DNA of 64,000 nt, taken from Siphonodentalium dalli. Taxonomy: Eukaryota > Mollusca > Scaphopoda > Gadilida > Siphonodentaliidae. Position 1 is the first letter of the stretch; each line of letters begins with the position of its first letter. Position numbers and translations under genes: made by a program. The notes under the pieces were generated by a model. It saw nothing but the letters and a program-made list of their open reading frames with translations. It was not told the DNA's origin and ran no database searches. Shown one piece after another: positions 37,977 to 49,069 of the stretch. The stretch spans positions 44,583,797 through 44,647,796 of the forward strand of contig CP136061.1 of NCBI GenBank assembly GCA_032622095.1, written 5' to 3'.

Positions 37977-39002
37977 TATGAAGAAAATCCCATGAGAATT
38001 GGTCTCTCGAGACTTATAACATTATGTTGCCGTCTGCTCGAAACACGATTCTGCCCTCTGGCGTCCGAAGAGTTGCGTACCTTTAGTTGGCGGACGTCTC
38101 GAGAATTAATTGGGTACCGTTGTCATACAATCCACACTATATCGTGAGCGATGGCTACTGTCGAAAAGGTCAGCGCAATGCCGGCCTCGGGTTCAGGTCA
38201 GCGACCTGCTAATTGAGTACGTATGTCTCAAGGCAAAATTCCTCCCTTGTTTACGTTCCCTCTTATTGTTCATATCGCTTGCTTCTCAATTTCCTTATAA
38301 TTATTCTTCCAGAGCGTGCTTTGAGAGTTCCCGGTCTCGAGTTGCATGCTTATCACGATTTCCCTTTCTATCTCGCGTTACAGATTGCTTTTGAATCTGT
38401 TCAAAGGGTCGTTGCCTGCAAAGCAAATGGCATCGGCCGCATATAGGACATGGTATCTAAATATCAATTTGATATTTCAACTAACGGTAACTGGTTAAGG
38501 TGGAACATATTCTTCTCCAAGTTTCAAATATTACATTTATCTACATAGTACGTGTTACTTTTAGTACAATAAATCCGATTATTATCAAAGTAGCTTGATA
38601 AATACAAAAGATACTTAAATGCAGGTTCCGTATTCTCTGAAAAACAAACTTACCGACGAGACAGAATTTATATGTTGTTTTGGACTTTTATCACAGACGC
38701 TGTTTACTTTCACAATATTCGAAAAAAACAAGAACGAACATTCTATTTTCATTCTTGTGGTATAATGTCACAGGATCCCCTTTTGTCTTTATGATACGCT
38801 GTAAATTACTACATTACACTACTCCTATTTATTTCGTACATTTATTTTATTGATTTTATTTGAATTGGGAATAAAAAAAATTCTTGAAGGTGTCTTTACT
38901 TCCTCTGGTTGTGATAATGAAATAAATTTTTATTTGTTTTAACCCCAGTCGTTTCGAGATCATTTTTCCTTGCTAAAATGTGATCAAATTGATCTCAAAT
39001 TC
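37977..39002. other. no gene seen
   Basis: No supported gene. A 94-codon frame at 38110-38394 is rich in serine and hydrophobic residues and matches nothing I know. Confidence 0.4.
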
Positions 39003-39125
39003 GTCGTAATTCTATACTAAATTTATTAACCTCGTCCACTAAATTCCATTCGACCCTCACTAAAGCTCGGCTCGAATCGAATTTAGTGCACTCGATTAAT
39101 ACATTTCGTATAGAATTGCGACGCA
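39003..39125. repeat. imperfect foldback element
   Basis: CGTCGTAATTCTATACTAAAT on the left pairs with ATTTCGTATAGAATTGCGACG on the right. An inner pair is CACTAAATTCCATTCGA / TCGAATTTAGTG. It resembles the other hairpin MITEs in the window. Confidence 0.75.
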
Positions 39126-39343
39126 TCAGATATCATCTGTGTGGAATAAGAAACAGACTATACTAACTTATTACTAAGTACAATTATGTGCTTCAGTCAG
39201 TCTTCAAGGACTCCATCGGAATTTCGGAAATACAGAAATCACAGCTTGTCTATACAGGTGCTACTAACTTGTATAATACCTGTTCATAGTTCGATTAGGC
39301 CATAACACATAAATACGTCGATTACCATAACCCCCTCATCCTT

Positions 39344-39405
39344 GTGGGGTGAAGGAGAAGATCACTCGATCTTTTCGACCATCCCGGGCGCTTCGCGCCC
39401 ATCTA
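39344..39405 (+). ncRNA. two-hairpin RNA-like motif, copy 1
   Basis: After GTGGGGTGAAGGAG comes the hairpin AGATC-ACTC-GATCT, then TTTCGACCATCCC and a second hairpin GGGCGCTTCGCGCCC. The same skeleton, with different but still paired stem bases, is at 55275-55326. Covariation suggests a structure kept as RNA or single-stranded DNA, most likely the 3' end of a retroelement. I cannot name the family. Confidence 0.5.
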
Positions 39406-40145
39406 CTCTCATGCTGCCCCCTCCCCGATATCTCGGCCCGCCTCAGATTTATTTATTGTTGTTACGTACTCCACACACCCGTAGTCAAATATATTTCTGC
39501 CCCTGTTTAAATTGACTTTGCAATTGTCAGTGATGTATGTGTGATACTAAAATATGTGTTAAACACTTTTAAAGGTACCCAATCCGATTCGATGGTCCCC
39601 ATATCATCAAATTCCAACAACAACAACATTTTTTGAAATGCGCTTCAGTTATCAGAATCGAATAATTGCCCAAAAATAATGCTAACCCCATGCAGTCAAC
39701 TATAGTATACAATTGCCCAAAACGTGTTATTTATCAACATTTTGTTTAACGAAATTTGGCCGGCGTGCCAAACATCTAACACCCAAAGCCACTTGATTTT
39801 AGAGTTATCCATCTTCATCCGCAATTTGGTCCGAGTCTGTCGGCTTGACGAATATTTGCCAGGCCGCCAAAAATTACATATCTCGGGATATTAACAAAAA
39901 ATCGATATCTGATGACTCTTGAGTTTTGATGGGTGGGTTCCTCGACTCGAATCAAATATTTTTTACCACCGAAGCCAACGAAATTTGGGAGCTTAATTCA
40001 GATTGTGCAAAATTTCCGAATACAGAGAGATTGGGGAACATACAATTAAACATAACAATGCTAGTTTTCTACTAATCGGTTTGAACTTTCACATGTGTAA
40101 CTTGTGTAGCGTGTAAAACTTTCTTCGTGTTAAACATGTTTACAA

Positions 40146-40306
40146 ATAAGGATTAACTGTCATGTGGACTGTTTTTATGGAGATGTAACCGTGAGGTAAG
40201 TGGACATAACTTGTGTAAAACCCGAAGGGTTTTACATACAAGTTATGACCACTTACCTCACGGTTACATCTCCATAAAACTAGTCCACATGACAGTTAAT
40301 CCTTAT
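40146..40306. repeat. 161-bp near-perfect palindrome
   Basis: The arms of about 78 nt meet at CCC-GAA-GGG (40221-40229). They contain AAGGATTAACTGTCATGTGG, ATGGAGATGTAACCGTGAGG and their complements. Only a few mismatches. It is a foldback element with essentially no loop, extrudable as a cruciform. Confidence 0.9.
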
Positions 40307-40616
40307 ATTTATATACATTTAGCGAAAAAGCCACTTTTGTAAATGTATTTAAATCGAAAAGTGTATCGTGACAAAAACAGCCCAAAATACCCAATAGCAC
40401 CCTTGGCAATAGTTAATAGGAACAATTTCTCTTCATATTGAAACCCGATGATGCATTAAGTCAATCCTGCGCGAGTCCAAATGCGCCCAAAACATTACGC
40501 GTTCGTCTTTCCAAACCCAATGACGTATCGATGGTGTTATGAGCTTGGTGTTATTAGCCGTTGCGCATTCACCGAGAAATAACTGCAACTAGCCACGTGG
40601 GCGCCGACCAATCAGA

Positions 40617-41327
40617 ATGCTGGATTTAGTGATGACAACACTCATCGGCGACAGTGTAATTGAATTTTCTGATGTTATTAAAAACCTCGGTGTGACCATC
40701 GACAAAAACTTCTCAATGTCATCTCACATCAGCAACCTATGCAGGTCCTTATATATGGAGCTCCGGCGCATTTCGCATGTACGTCCATATATCTCCGAAC
40801 AATCCACACAAATATTGATGTCCTCATTTGTGTTATCCAAAATAGATTACTGTAATTCTATTTTAGCAGGACTCCCAGATTATCAACTTCACAAACTTCA
40901 AAAAATTGTTAATATTGCTGCAAAAATTGTGTGCCGTGCAGGCAAATTTGATCATGTTACCCCACTGTTGTATAAATTACATTGGCTTCCCATATTTGAA
41001 CGAATTGTGTACAAACATGCTACTTTGTGTTATAGAAAGTCGGATATTGATAATGCTTTGCCACCATATATTGATACATTGTTGGTCAAATATGTACCTG
41101 CTCGACCACTTCGATCACAGGATGCGAATGCGATGGTTGTACCTAAACGAGATCTGATGTACTTTGGTCGCCGTTCTTTCGAGGTCTACGGGCCGACCAT
41201 TTGGAACAACCTTCCCAAAGAGGTGAAACAGTCTGACTGTTTGGAAACATTCAAATCGGCCCTAAAAACTCACCTATTCATCTCCCATTTCGGACAAATA
41301 ACATCAGAAAACGTTGAGGAGACTTAA
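40617..41327 (+). pseudogene. non-LTR retrotransposon reverse transcriptase, C-terminal fragment (L2/CR1-like)
   Basis: The 236-codon frame lacks the catalytic part of the reverse transcriptase and keeps only the end of the polymerase and the C-terminal domain. Family features are visible: KNLGVTIDKNFSMSSHI near residues 22-38, SKIDYCNSILAGLP near 74-87, LHWLPIFERIVYKHATL near 121-137 and FKSALKTHLF near the end. Full-length ORF2 proteins of this clade are roughly 900-1,000 residues, so the copy is strongly 5' truncated, as is usual for LINEs. The sequence before 40617 does not continue the protein. The frame is intact to its stop at 41325-41327. The listed start is simply the first open codon; no real start is expected. 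The 3' tail with GGCGCTATACAAATA supports the L2/CR1-like assignment. Confidence 0.88.
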
Positions 41328-41470
41328 TTATTGAAATACATGCATATTATTTATTGCGTATATGTTATAGTGTGAATGTGTGTGACTGCGTTTGTGTGAA
41401 TTGTTCAGCGCCATGAGCCATACGGGATATGGCGCTATACAAATACTCTATATTATTATATTATGTAAAT
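41328..41470 (+). mobile_element. LINE 3' UTR and tail
   Basis: Directly follows the reverse transcriptase fragment. CAGCGCCATGAGCCATACGG then ATATGGCGCTATACAAATAC form a small GGCGC / GCGCC pairing and lead into TCTATATTATTATATTATG. The GCGCTATA(C/T)AAATA end is typical of L2-like LINEs and their SINE partners. Confidence 0.75.
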
Positions 41471-41545
41471 ATACAACAATAATAAAATAAAAATATAATT
41501 TATTAATTTTGTTTACATCTTTAATACATTGTAATTATTAGTACA

Positions 41546-41585
<40 letters not shown>

Positions 41586-42454
41586 ACGGACTTTCCTCGG
41601 TCCACATGATGCACATAAAATAAATAATATAAATAAATTTCTAACCCCCCCCCCCCCCGCCCCAATTTTCCAACACAATCCGATGATAATCGAGATATTT
41701 ATTTGTATAGCCTTATGTAGGGCATACCATAGAAGAGATCGTACCTTTGCAATTGCAGTACGCGACCCAGATTGCCGTTAGAAGTGAGTGCAATTCCGTG
41801 TAGCTATACAGCCGATCATAGTGCATATTAAATCACGGGAGATGCAGCTACAATATCTCACATTGGCAGGCGGCACGTGCCCAGATGCTTACGACTTAAG
41901 TTAGGGCCACGGAATGTAATTGGTTTCGGTGAGACTAGGTCGGAGAGTACAATCGGTTTACAACAAGGTAAAACATCGCCAGACGTAAATAGTCCGTCAG
42001 ATTCGCAGAACAAAGGGGGAGTAAGAAGGCGGGAACGACGATGACCTACATTCGTTGGAACTGCGATGAAATCTGAGTGCTAGTCATTATCAGGTGTTCG
42101 GGCTCGTGAGCGATGCCAATTTTGGATGAGTGCGCACGTGTTTACTTCTCAGTGCGCCGTAGTAGCCACCGTTGTGGACATATGAACCTAAACAATGAGC
42201 GTTGAGTACAGTCCACTATTAGGTCTTCAGAATCCGCGTATATATTTCTTCAAAATTCCGTTAACCCTTTGGCGACAGCAACAAGTTTTGTTGCTTTCCT
42301 ATTTTAAATCCACAGTGAGACCGCAGAATCTTTACTTGACAGATTTTTAAGGAATATATGTATTTATTTTTGTTTATCTTTGCGCATGATTGATTAATCA
42401 ATCAAAGGCATACGTACAGATATGTATATATATTATACCAGTACAAATAACCTT
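41471..42454. other. microsatellites; no gene seen
   Basis: (TA)n at 41549-41582 and a C run near 41646-41663 are the only structures. The rest is unique sequence without supported genes. Confidence 0.55.
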
Positions 42455-42850
42455 GGAACTTTTTTAAGTTTTGACAGGGAACCTTATAAAGTCGAAAAAT
42501 AACGCGGGGAAGATATTTCTTAGTTAATATATGTTCCTTAATAATGTACTACACTGTAGGTGAAGGTTCCAACTCGAAATTTCACGATTTTTAAAGTGAC
42601 TTATGGAAGTTTTTCCTTGGGTAATTATTTCAATGTTTATTGCCATACCGGCTCAAAAAAGTCACAGAAAAGCATGCAATTTCGAGTTGGGACCTAGAGT
42701 GAAGTGCAGATAATAACTAAGAAATATATTCCCTGTTATTTTTTCGACTAGAGAAGGTTCCCTGTCAAAACTTCCCAGGTTTTGTACTGGTGGAATAAGA
42801 TCTCTATGGAAATTAGCCAGAGTAGATATTCATGGCATGATCTAGTCCAG
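42455..42850. mobile_element. long-inverted-repeat MITE, copy 3
   Basis: Contains GGGAACCTTATAAAGTCGAA, GTGAAGGTTCCAACTCGAAA, GCATGCAATTTCGAGTTGGG and TACTGGTGGAATAAGATCTC in the same order as 13090-13558. The left outer end is missing. Confidence 0.75.
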
Positions 42851-44284
42851 TAACTTAGTCTAAACATGCCAATTTATTCTCTTATATATCCGATTCTACG
42901 ATACTGGTGCTTTCTTGATCAGTCCACAGAGAATCAGTGCTGTGCCATGTACCATGTATCATGTGTCATGTTGTTTTCCTCATCATGTGAAAAGGTACTG
43001 TGGACAGTTCGTGTCATTGTCGCTTATCCGACTTTCTGCCAATAAACTAGAGGGGATGTTTCTATTATGTTTGCTGGCAACAAATTTCATACCACGTTTT
43101 GATACATATATACGTTTTCGTCATCAAAGATTTGTCGACGCTCTGAACCCGATGAAACTTCAAACTATCGGTTTATGCTTTTTATTGTTATATATCTATA
43201 ATATATCCATTATGTATCTTTCATTTATTTATTTATTTAATTTGAAGACGATTGACCAGCGAACCATGAACATTTGTCAATCATTTATTTTGCTTCTATA
43301 TATAGAGAAGAAAATGCACACTCTGGGAATTGCCAACTGCATGATCTTGGAATACTGAAAAATTTAACTACGCCACATTTTTCTTGTTAAATTTGTTCTG
43401 AGATTTCTCTTGATGCATGGGCAGTCTTTCGATGTCATAAGTAATCCGTACCACGTTTTAGGAGTTGTTTTTGGTAATCTAATTCTCATTTTGGAGATTC
43501 AGAGTAATCTAAACCTTCTATCCATGCGAAATTGACCAACTTCACATAAAACTACACATCTCTTTTAGAATGTAGTGCTTACCGCACACCACGGCTCGAA
43601 CTCATAAATATTATGAAGACACAGTTCCCACACTTTGAAAACATGACCCAAACCGAACAGCTTGTCAAAATCCTATCCAACAATATTTCAAATGCATACG
43701 CTTCAATTTGTCATATAATCCGAAGATTATTTTCCGCACGCGATGAGCATTGTATCATAAATCAATGAATAAATAAATACGAGATTACCCTATGCACATT
43801 CAGCTTTACTGAGGTTATATATTACCATCTATTAATATAATTTATTATATTGTTCATGTACAATGTACAATTATATCTTATTATGTTTGAAAACTGTCCT
43901 TGTAAGGATGTTTTGCCAATTAAACTTATCTTATCGTATCTTATATACCCAATTTTAGATAATTTTTTAAGAGTATGATATGTTGGCTTGAAAGCATATA
44001 TACGCATATATATATACTGTGTTATCCATGCATATAGACTATTCTTTGCCTGAAACAAACCATGACCCCAACTATATATGCCCCATGCATGCAGCACTAT
44101 AGATCTGAAATCATGGTTTTGTTAAGAAACCGCACTCAAACGTATAAAGAAGATAATGAGTCGGTATGGCGTTTCGACGTATTTTATGACGCATAATCTG
44201 AGTTCATATTTATGAGCAGTATTAATGCACACTTTTAATCTGGTATACAATATATATATAGTATATTACAAATCTTAACATGAC
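42851..44284. other. no confident gene
   Basis: A 147-codon open frame at 42915-43358 is rich in hydrophobic residues and low-complexity AT. It lacks a recognisable domain or promoter, so I do not call it. The sequence near 42868-42885 is a fragment of the MITE hairpin. Confidence 0.4.
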
Positions 44285-46030
44285 TCCAGCAATTGTAAAA
44301 GCAATCTCATAAGAGACATAACTCATTCACAGGAATTTCGTAAGATCGTTGTTACGCAAACAAACAAAGCTTCTCCTAACATTCTTGTCAGTTTAATACT
44401 TGCTCGTCGCACAAAGGAGGCGTGCCTTTCTTGTGTGCTGTTGGTGATTCAGTCTGTAATCCTGTTCTGATTGATATATTTCCATGAGGGTTAGAGGTCT
44501 ATCAGACACATCGTACATATTCTGGCAGAACTACCTTACCTATACAGTGCCCTCGAGACAGTCAGCCATAAACAATCTGTGTGTAATCCAGCACGCTTTG
44601 AACCATACATTGGTGGACCGGTTGACCCGGAAGGATAGTATCGTGTTGAGCAGGTTGTCGTCATATATACACAAATATACACAATGTAATACACAAACAC
44701 CTGGGAATTTTCTCCGGCCCACAGCGTTATTCGAGAAAACCCTTACAATGATGCAACCATGCAGTTGATTTTTTCTACATTGGTAGTCCTGAGAATTTTG
44801 ATAATATCAAAGATCGAAATCCCCCCAGAACTGAAGTTATACAACTTCACGCTATATAATACATATGGATCCACCGAATTGTGTATACATACATGTTTCA
44901 AAGTAATACTTCTTTTTATCAAGGGAAAACAATATTTGCTCTCAAAGGGGACCATTTTATTCTATTGAATAATGCTCACAATATTATCTTTGAGATTTCT
45001 CATTTCCATAAGGATTCAAGTAACTTTGGTTTGATTTTAGTGTCTGTATAAATATGTTTTCGTTTCAAAATGGTACCCCAAATATTGTATTGCGTTATCA
45101 ATCCTTGATGTCCTACAACATAAATATACACTACTTATAATTCATTCGACATACGATGCACAATACGACTTAATATACCTGACTGAAATTGTATTGCTCT
45201 TAACATGACCCCGAAAAATGTCAAGAAAGTCATAACTCTTTCATAGGTTGGAACTTCGCAAAATGTTGTTGCGCAAAAAGACAAAGCTACGCCTAACATT
45301 CCTATCAGATTATACTGTATGATTACATGTCTGACATAGAAGACGTGCCTATCTTGTGTATATTATTTGTGATTCAGTCTGATTCCTGATTGATATGTTT
45401 CCCAATTGTCCCTGATGTCTATTAGTCTGTCAGACAGCTCGTATATTCTGGCTCAGCTACCTGGTGTCTGCTCTCGATACAGCCAGCCAACATAACTCTT
45501 TGTAAAGTTCACTCACTCAACCATGGTGAATTGGCCGACCTGGAATGAGTTGGTTTTCTTGATAAGTCAGATCGTCGTAGACATATATGGGAAATCCCCC
45601 CACAAATACCCAATAGGGATCACTTTTAATCTATATAAGGTGGAGGGAACTTGCCAGGTACCTGTGCGTGTATATACGCAATGTCGTTCATAGCTAATAT
45701 CACTGCAATGTATAGCAGGCATATACAGACATGTGAGTCGAGAACTATTCGGGGAAAGTTTGCATGTATAATTTTTTCAAAATAATTCTTCGTTGTCATC
45801 AAGGGAAAGTATTGCTTGCTATCACGATATTATACCTTTCATATTGTTTTATTTCCATAAGGATTCAACTAACGTTTGGTTTGATGTTAGTGTTCATATA
45901 AATTACTTTTCTTTTCATAAGGATGTCGCCTAACTTTTTGACTGAGTTATCAATCATTGCTACTCGACAGCATGTATACTACCTATATTTCATTCGACAT
46001 ATATATGATGCACAATCTTCCTCCATATAC
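44285..46030 (+). repeat. ~0.9-kb tandem duplication
   Basis: Two diverged copies at about 44285-45165 and 45200-46030. Shared landmarks in order are CATAACTC(A/T)TTCA, AAAGCT(T/A)C(T/G)CCTAACATTC, GTGATTCAGTCTG, ATTCTGGC, TTGGTTTGAT(T/G)TTAGTGT and CATTCGACATA..GATGCACAAT. A third partial copy is at 57690-58090. No coding potential is shared between copies. Confidence 0.75.
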
Positions 46031-46054
46031 AAATAACATATAACTAAAAGAGTA

Positions 46055-46506
46055 TCAACAATATAGGGAGCCTCGCATATATAAGAGAATACATTGGCTT
46101 AACAATATTGGGCTTGACCTTATATATAAGACAGTGCAATATCTCAATGGAGATTCGCATAATTATATAAGACCAGCTGATGTGCCCAAGTTCGTCCTGG
46201 GCTATTTAGGGATTTCTTTGCCAGAAACATGCCTATATATATATATATATATATATATATGCGTATATGAGCGATGTCAAGGTCAAGGACACGGTCGCAC
46301 GTGAAACAGGGCCCACCCATGTTGTCCCCCGTATCAAAGTAGGCCTACATACCAAATTTGAGTAGGATCGGTCTAGCAGTCTTCGAGTCTATAACACACA
46401 CAGACAGGCAGACAGAAGTTCCAAAAGATATATATATAGTAGATAATGCACTGTCACACGATCTTTAATGATGCGCCAACGCAGATCCCGTCATGAAAGG
46501 GCTAAA
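46055..46506. mobile_element. paired-palindrome MITE, copy G, interrupted
   Basis: The left part has GGGAGCCTCGCATATATAAG and the right end GCCAACGCAGATCCCGTCATGAAAGGG. Between about 46166 and 46440 lies a copy of the GTCAAGGTCAAGGACACGG / TCGAGTCTATAACACACACA repeat with a GACAGGCAGACAG tail, apparently a later insertion. Confidence 0.6.
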
Positions 46507-47587
46507 TATACATGTTATGGGGGTATCTCTGATAAAACTTATCAAAGACACAGCAGGGGGCATGCATGGGCTCCAGATATTTACATCGGAAAAGTCGATC
46601 CTCTCGTTTTTCCCCATTGCCCTCGATGCTTTCGTCAGATTTGAATAGCGCTTCTACTCCTCGCTAGCCAGCCACGTAGAACAAGTTACATAATATGTAA
46701 CTGCGGCTGAAAGATTTCGAGGAAAACCTTAATATTGTCAATTGTTAAGCCATGCACTGTGCCCCAATACTTTGAACCAGGAACCCGGAAAATCAATATT
46801 GTATATGCTGTAGGATACGAAACTAACAATGCTATCTTCGTCTAGACATATACCATATTGTCGGCAGCCCGAATTGTCATTGTGCATATGAAAGTGGCAT
46901 GCACTTCGTTCTTTACTGTCCATTATAAGACGCGCAGCGACAAATACGTTATATACTGTAACTAGACACACATACTATCCGAATGTCAAACTGGAACCAA
47001 TTATGGGGAATTTCTGATGAAATTTCTCAAAGAAACAAACAATAGTTAGCCACGAGAAAACGCTTTAATCACAAACCCAAGATATATACATTCATAAATT
47101 ATAGCAACACATACAGAATATTGGTCCAGCCCCATTCTCACATCATATACACAGAGAGTCGGCAGTCAAAACCACAAGTAACCACAAATATATGACAGTA
47201 CGCTTAAGTTATTGTTTTCTAGAAGACAATACAGGCTTGTTACTCCAGAAAATGTTGAAAGTATAAAAGATAGTTCACCCACTGACGTGGCTCATCATTT
47301 AGGTGACACATTTCAACATTGGTAGTTATGACAAATTTTCAAAAGCTAAATCTTCCATAACTGAACATAACTCTCCAGTTCTCTCTATTTCTACCACTTA
47401 TCTCATATTAATGTCGAAATACCAACTTTATTTATCTGTCTCTTATTCCATAGAACTTAACATTGACACACATATCGAACGAGCCCACTACGTGAGATGA
47501 TGCGAGACAAAAATAAATAAATGCTAACTGTGAACTCATTTTTTCTCAAACACATCGCACTTAAATCAAGCACACTCACGTTGTGGG
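46507..47587. other. no gene seen; left flank of the Polinton
   Basis: Unique AT-rich sequence. AAGCACACTCACGTT, just before the Polinton, also occurs near 58461, so the insertion is in or beside a dispersed repeat. Confidence 0.4.
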
Positions 47588-47593
47588 CTCGGT
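47588..47593. other. 6-bp target-site duplication, left
   Basis: CTCGGT directly precedes the first base of the left terminal inverted repeat and is repeated exactly at 57345-57350. Six base pairs is the duplication length of Polinton/Maverick integrases. Confidence 0.92.
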
Positions 47594-48145
47594 AGTAGTA
47601 TTGGCGGCCACTCTGACCCCTCCCCTCGCTCGTCGTGGCCGCCCCAGTACAATTTCTGGCTGGTGGACCAATACATGGGCTCGGGGCCACTCTGGCCCAT
47701 GGGCCAGAGTGGCCCCGAGCGAGGGGGTGGGCCAGAAATATTACTGGGGGCGGCCACTCTGGCCCATGGCCCGAGCGAGGGGGTGGGCCAGAAATTTTAC
47801 TGGGGGCGGCCACTCCGGCCGATGGGCCAGAGTGGCCCCGAGCGAGGGGGTGGGACCAGAGTGGCCCGCCCAGGGTCGGTCCAGAGGTTGTGTTATATTC
47901 CAAAGAGTAAGGTGAGCGCTTCGAAGGGGTTTTGACAGAAAAGAGCATAATTTACTGATGCTTCTATTTTTTCTCGGATTCTAATGGCAGTGTGGTAAGC
48001 GAAGGGCGTTCCCCTTCGCTGAACACACTGAACTTAGAATAATACCGAGCAAAAATCGATGCATTAGTAAATTGTGCTACTTTACCAGTGCATTTTTAAC
48101 AAAAGCGAAAGTCTTCGAATAAATTCGAAGACGATAGCGCTGTGA
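47594..48145 (+). repeat. left terminal inverted repeat
   Basis: Homologous in inverted orientation to 56790-57344. It is packed with palindromes: GCTCGGGGCCACTCTGGCCC and its complement form a perfect 42-bp palindrome at 47679-47720. AAGGGCGTTCCCCTT and GTCTTCGAATAAATTCGAAG follow further in. Open frames across it are by-products. Confidence 0.9.
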
Positions 48146-48184
48146 AAAGTGCATGCAAGAGCCATCTGATAGCAGGTTTTGGGT

Positions 48185-48200
48185 GGCCCCGAAAAGGACC
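48185..48200 (-). terminator. histone-type 3' stem-loop, copy 1
   Basis: On the minus strand GGTCCTTTTCGGGGCC forms a 6-bp stem (with G-U pairs) and a TTTC loop, followed by ACCCA, the canonical post-stem sequence of metazoan histone mRNAs. It lies 13 nt past the likely stop of the gene at 48214-48649. The downstream purine box seen in the other copies is not preserved here. Confidence 0.65.
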
Positions 48201-48213
48201 GTTTTACGTTAGA

Positions 48214-48649
48214 TCACAAGAAAAGTGGATAAGGTGTCTTTAGGAACTCAAATCCATCCTCTTGATCCAACTCCCGAAACACAAGCGACCCCTCGATGAG
48301 AGATGGAAATATACCTTTCGGTATACTGACATTCCTCACTAGGGATACGCTGAATCTGTATTGCTTTTTCTCTCTCCAAATCACGAGCTTTCTCTACAGA
48401 GGGGTTGCCGCCACCGTAAGTATATAAGACATCTGTTGTCCCAAGCCATTCGATATGTTCTATCTCCTGTCCACTGAACAGTGTAGGATTGCGAGCCCAA
48501 GTTGCACAGACAAAAGTGAATAGTTCAAAGAACTTTTCACCTGTACCATACACTGCCTAGGAAAGGGCCTCCCATACCGCAATGTCCCTCGGGGCCGATA
48601 CACGGATGGCTCTGACATAAGATCCAAGATCAGTAACAGCGTATTCCAT
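48214..48649 (-). pseudogene. Polinton small gene A, unknown function, decayed
   Basis: Starts ATG at 48649-48647 about 35 nt downstream of a TATA-like run in promoter block 1. An in-frame TAG at 48559-48557 follows residue 30. Downstream, 101 codons stay open to 48248 (residues such as GEKFFELFTFVCATWARNP and GQEIEHIEWLGTTDVLYTYG). A frame change near 48325 restores a protein-like ending with a TGA at 48216-48214, just before the histone-type stem-loop. The undamaged product would be about 145 residues. I recognise no family. Its position between a promoter block and a stem-loop is the same as for genes B, C and D. The stop and the frame break could be decay or assembly error. Confidence 0.55.
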
Positions 48650-48684
48650 CGTGGAGAAATTATATGCTCTAAATGGGATTTTGT

Positions 48685-48771
48685 TATATGTAAAACGCGC
48701 GGACGTCGTTAGCGACGTCATTGTGTTTTTCTACCAATTTTCCCGAACGTCATTTCAAATGTGTTTCTTAT
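48685..48771 (-). promoter_or_regulatory. promoter-like block 1 (upstream of gene A)
   Basis: Read on the minus strand: GAAACACATTTGAAATGACG, TTCGGGAAAATTGGTAG, CAATGACGTCGCTAACGACG, TCCGCGCG, then CATATAA. Blocks 2-4 share the same order and spacing, and each points into a small gene. TGACGTC matches the CRE/ATF core. Confidence 0.7.
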
Positions 48772-49069
48772 TTTGGTGAATTAAGATCTTCATCGACATT
48801 GCCGAAGACGATCATTAAAAATAGACACTGTTTTTCAACAACATAACTTTTATTTTTGAATTAAGAATCAACATATTTACAACTGATCATGAAATTTTCA
48901 TATTTACAATCAATAATAATTGGTAATGCAATGAACATAATTTACATTTGGTAACTCATTTCATCATTAATTAACAATCAACATATTTACAAATGATTAT
49001 GATTTTAACATATTTAAACAATTGGTAATGAGCACATTTTATCAATAATGAAATTCAAAGTTCAAAAAT
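48772..49069. other. AT-rich degenerate stretch replacing the polymerase C-terminus
   Basis: Contains repeated CAACATATTTACAA(C/A)TGAT and ATTGGTAATG motifs. The polymerase homology stops at 49070, and the expected motif C and thumb region are absent here. This stretch is probably deletion-junction or repeat sequence. Confidence 0.5.

Noticed and set aside
42915-43358. 147-codon frame
   Set aside because: Hydrophobic low-complexity translation of AT-rich DNA with no domain, promoter or homologue that I can recognise.
47457-47948. 163-codon and other GC-rich frames across both Polinton termini
   Set aside because: They translate the palindromic TIR. The same frames occur at the other end and internally as by-products.
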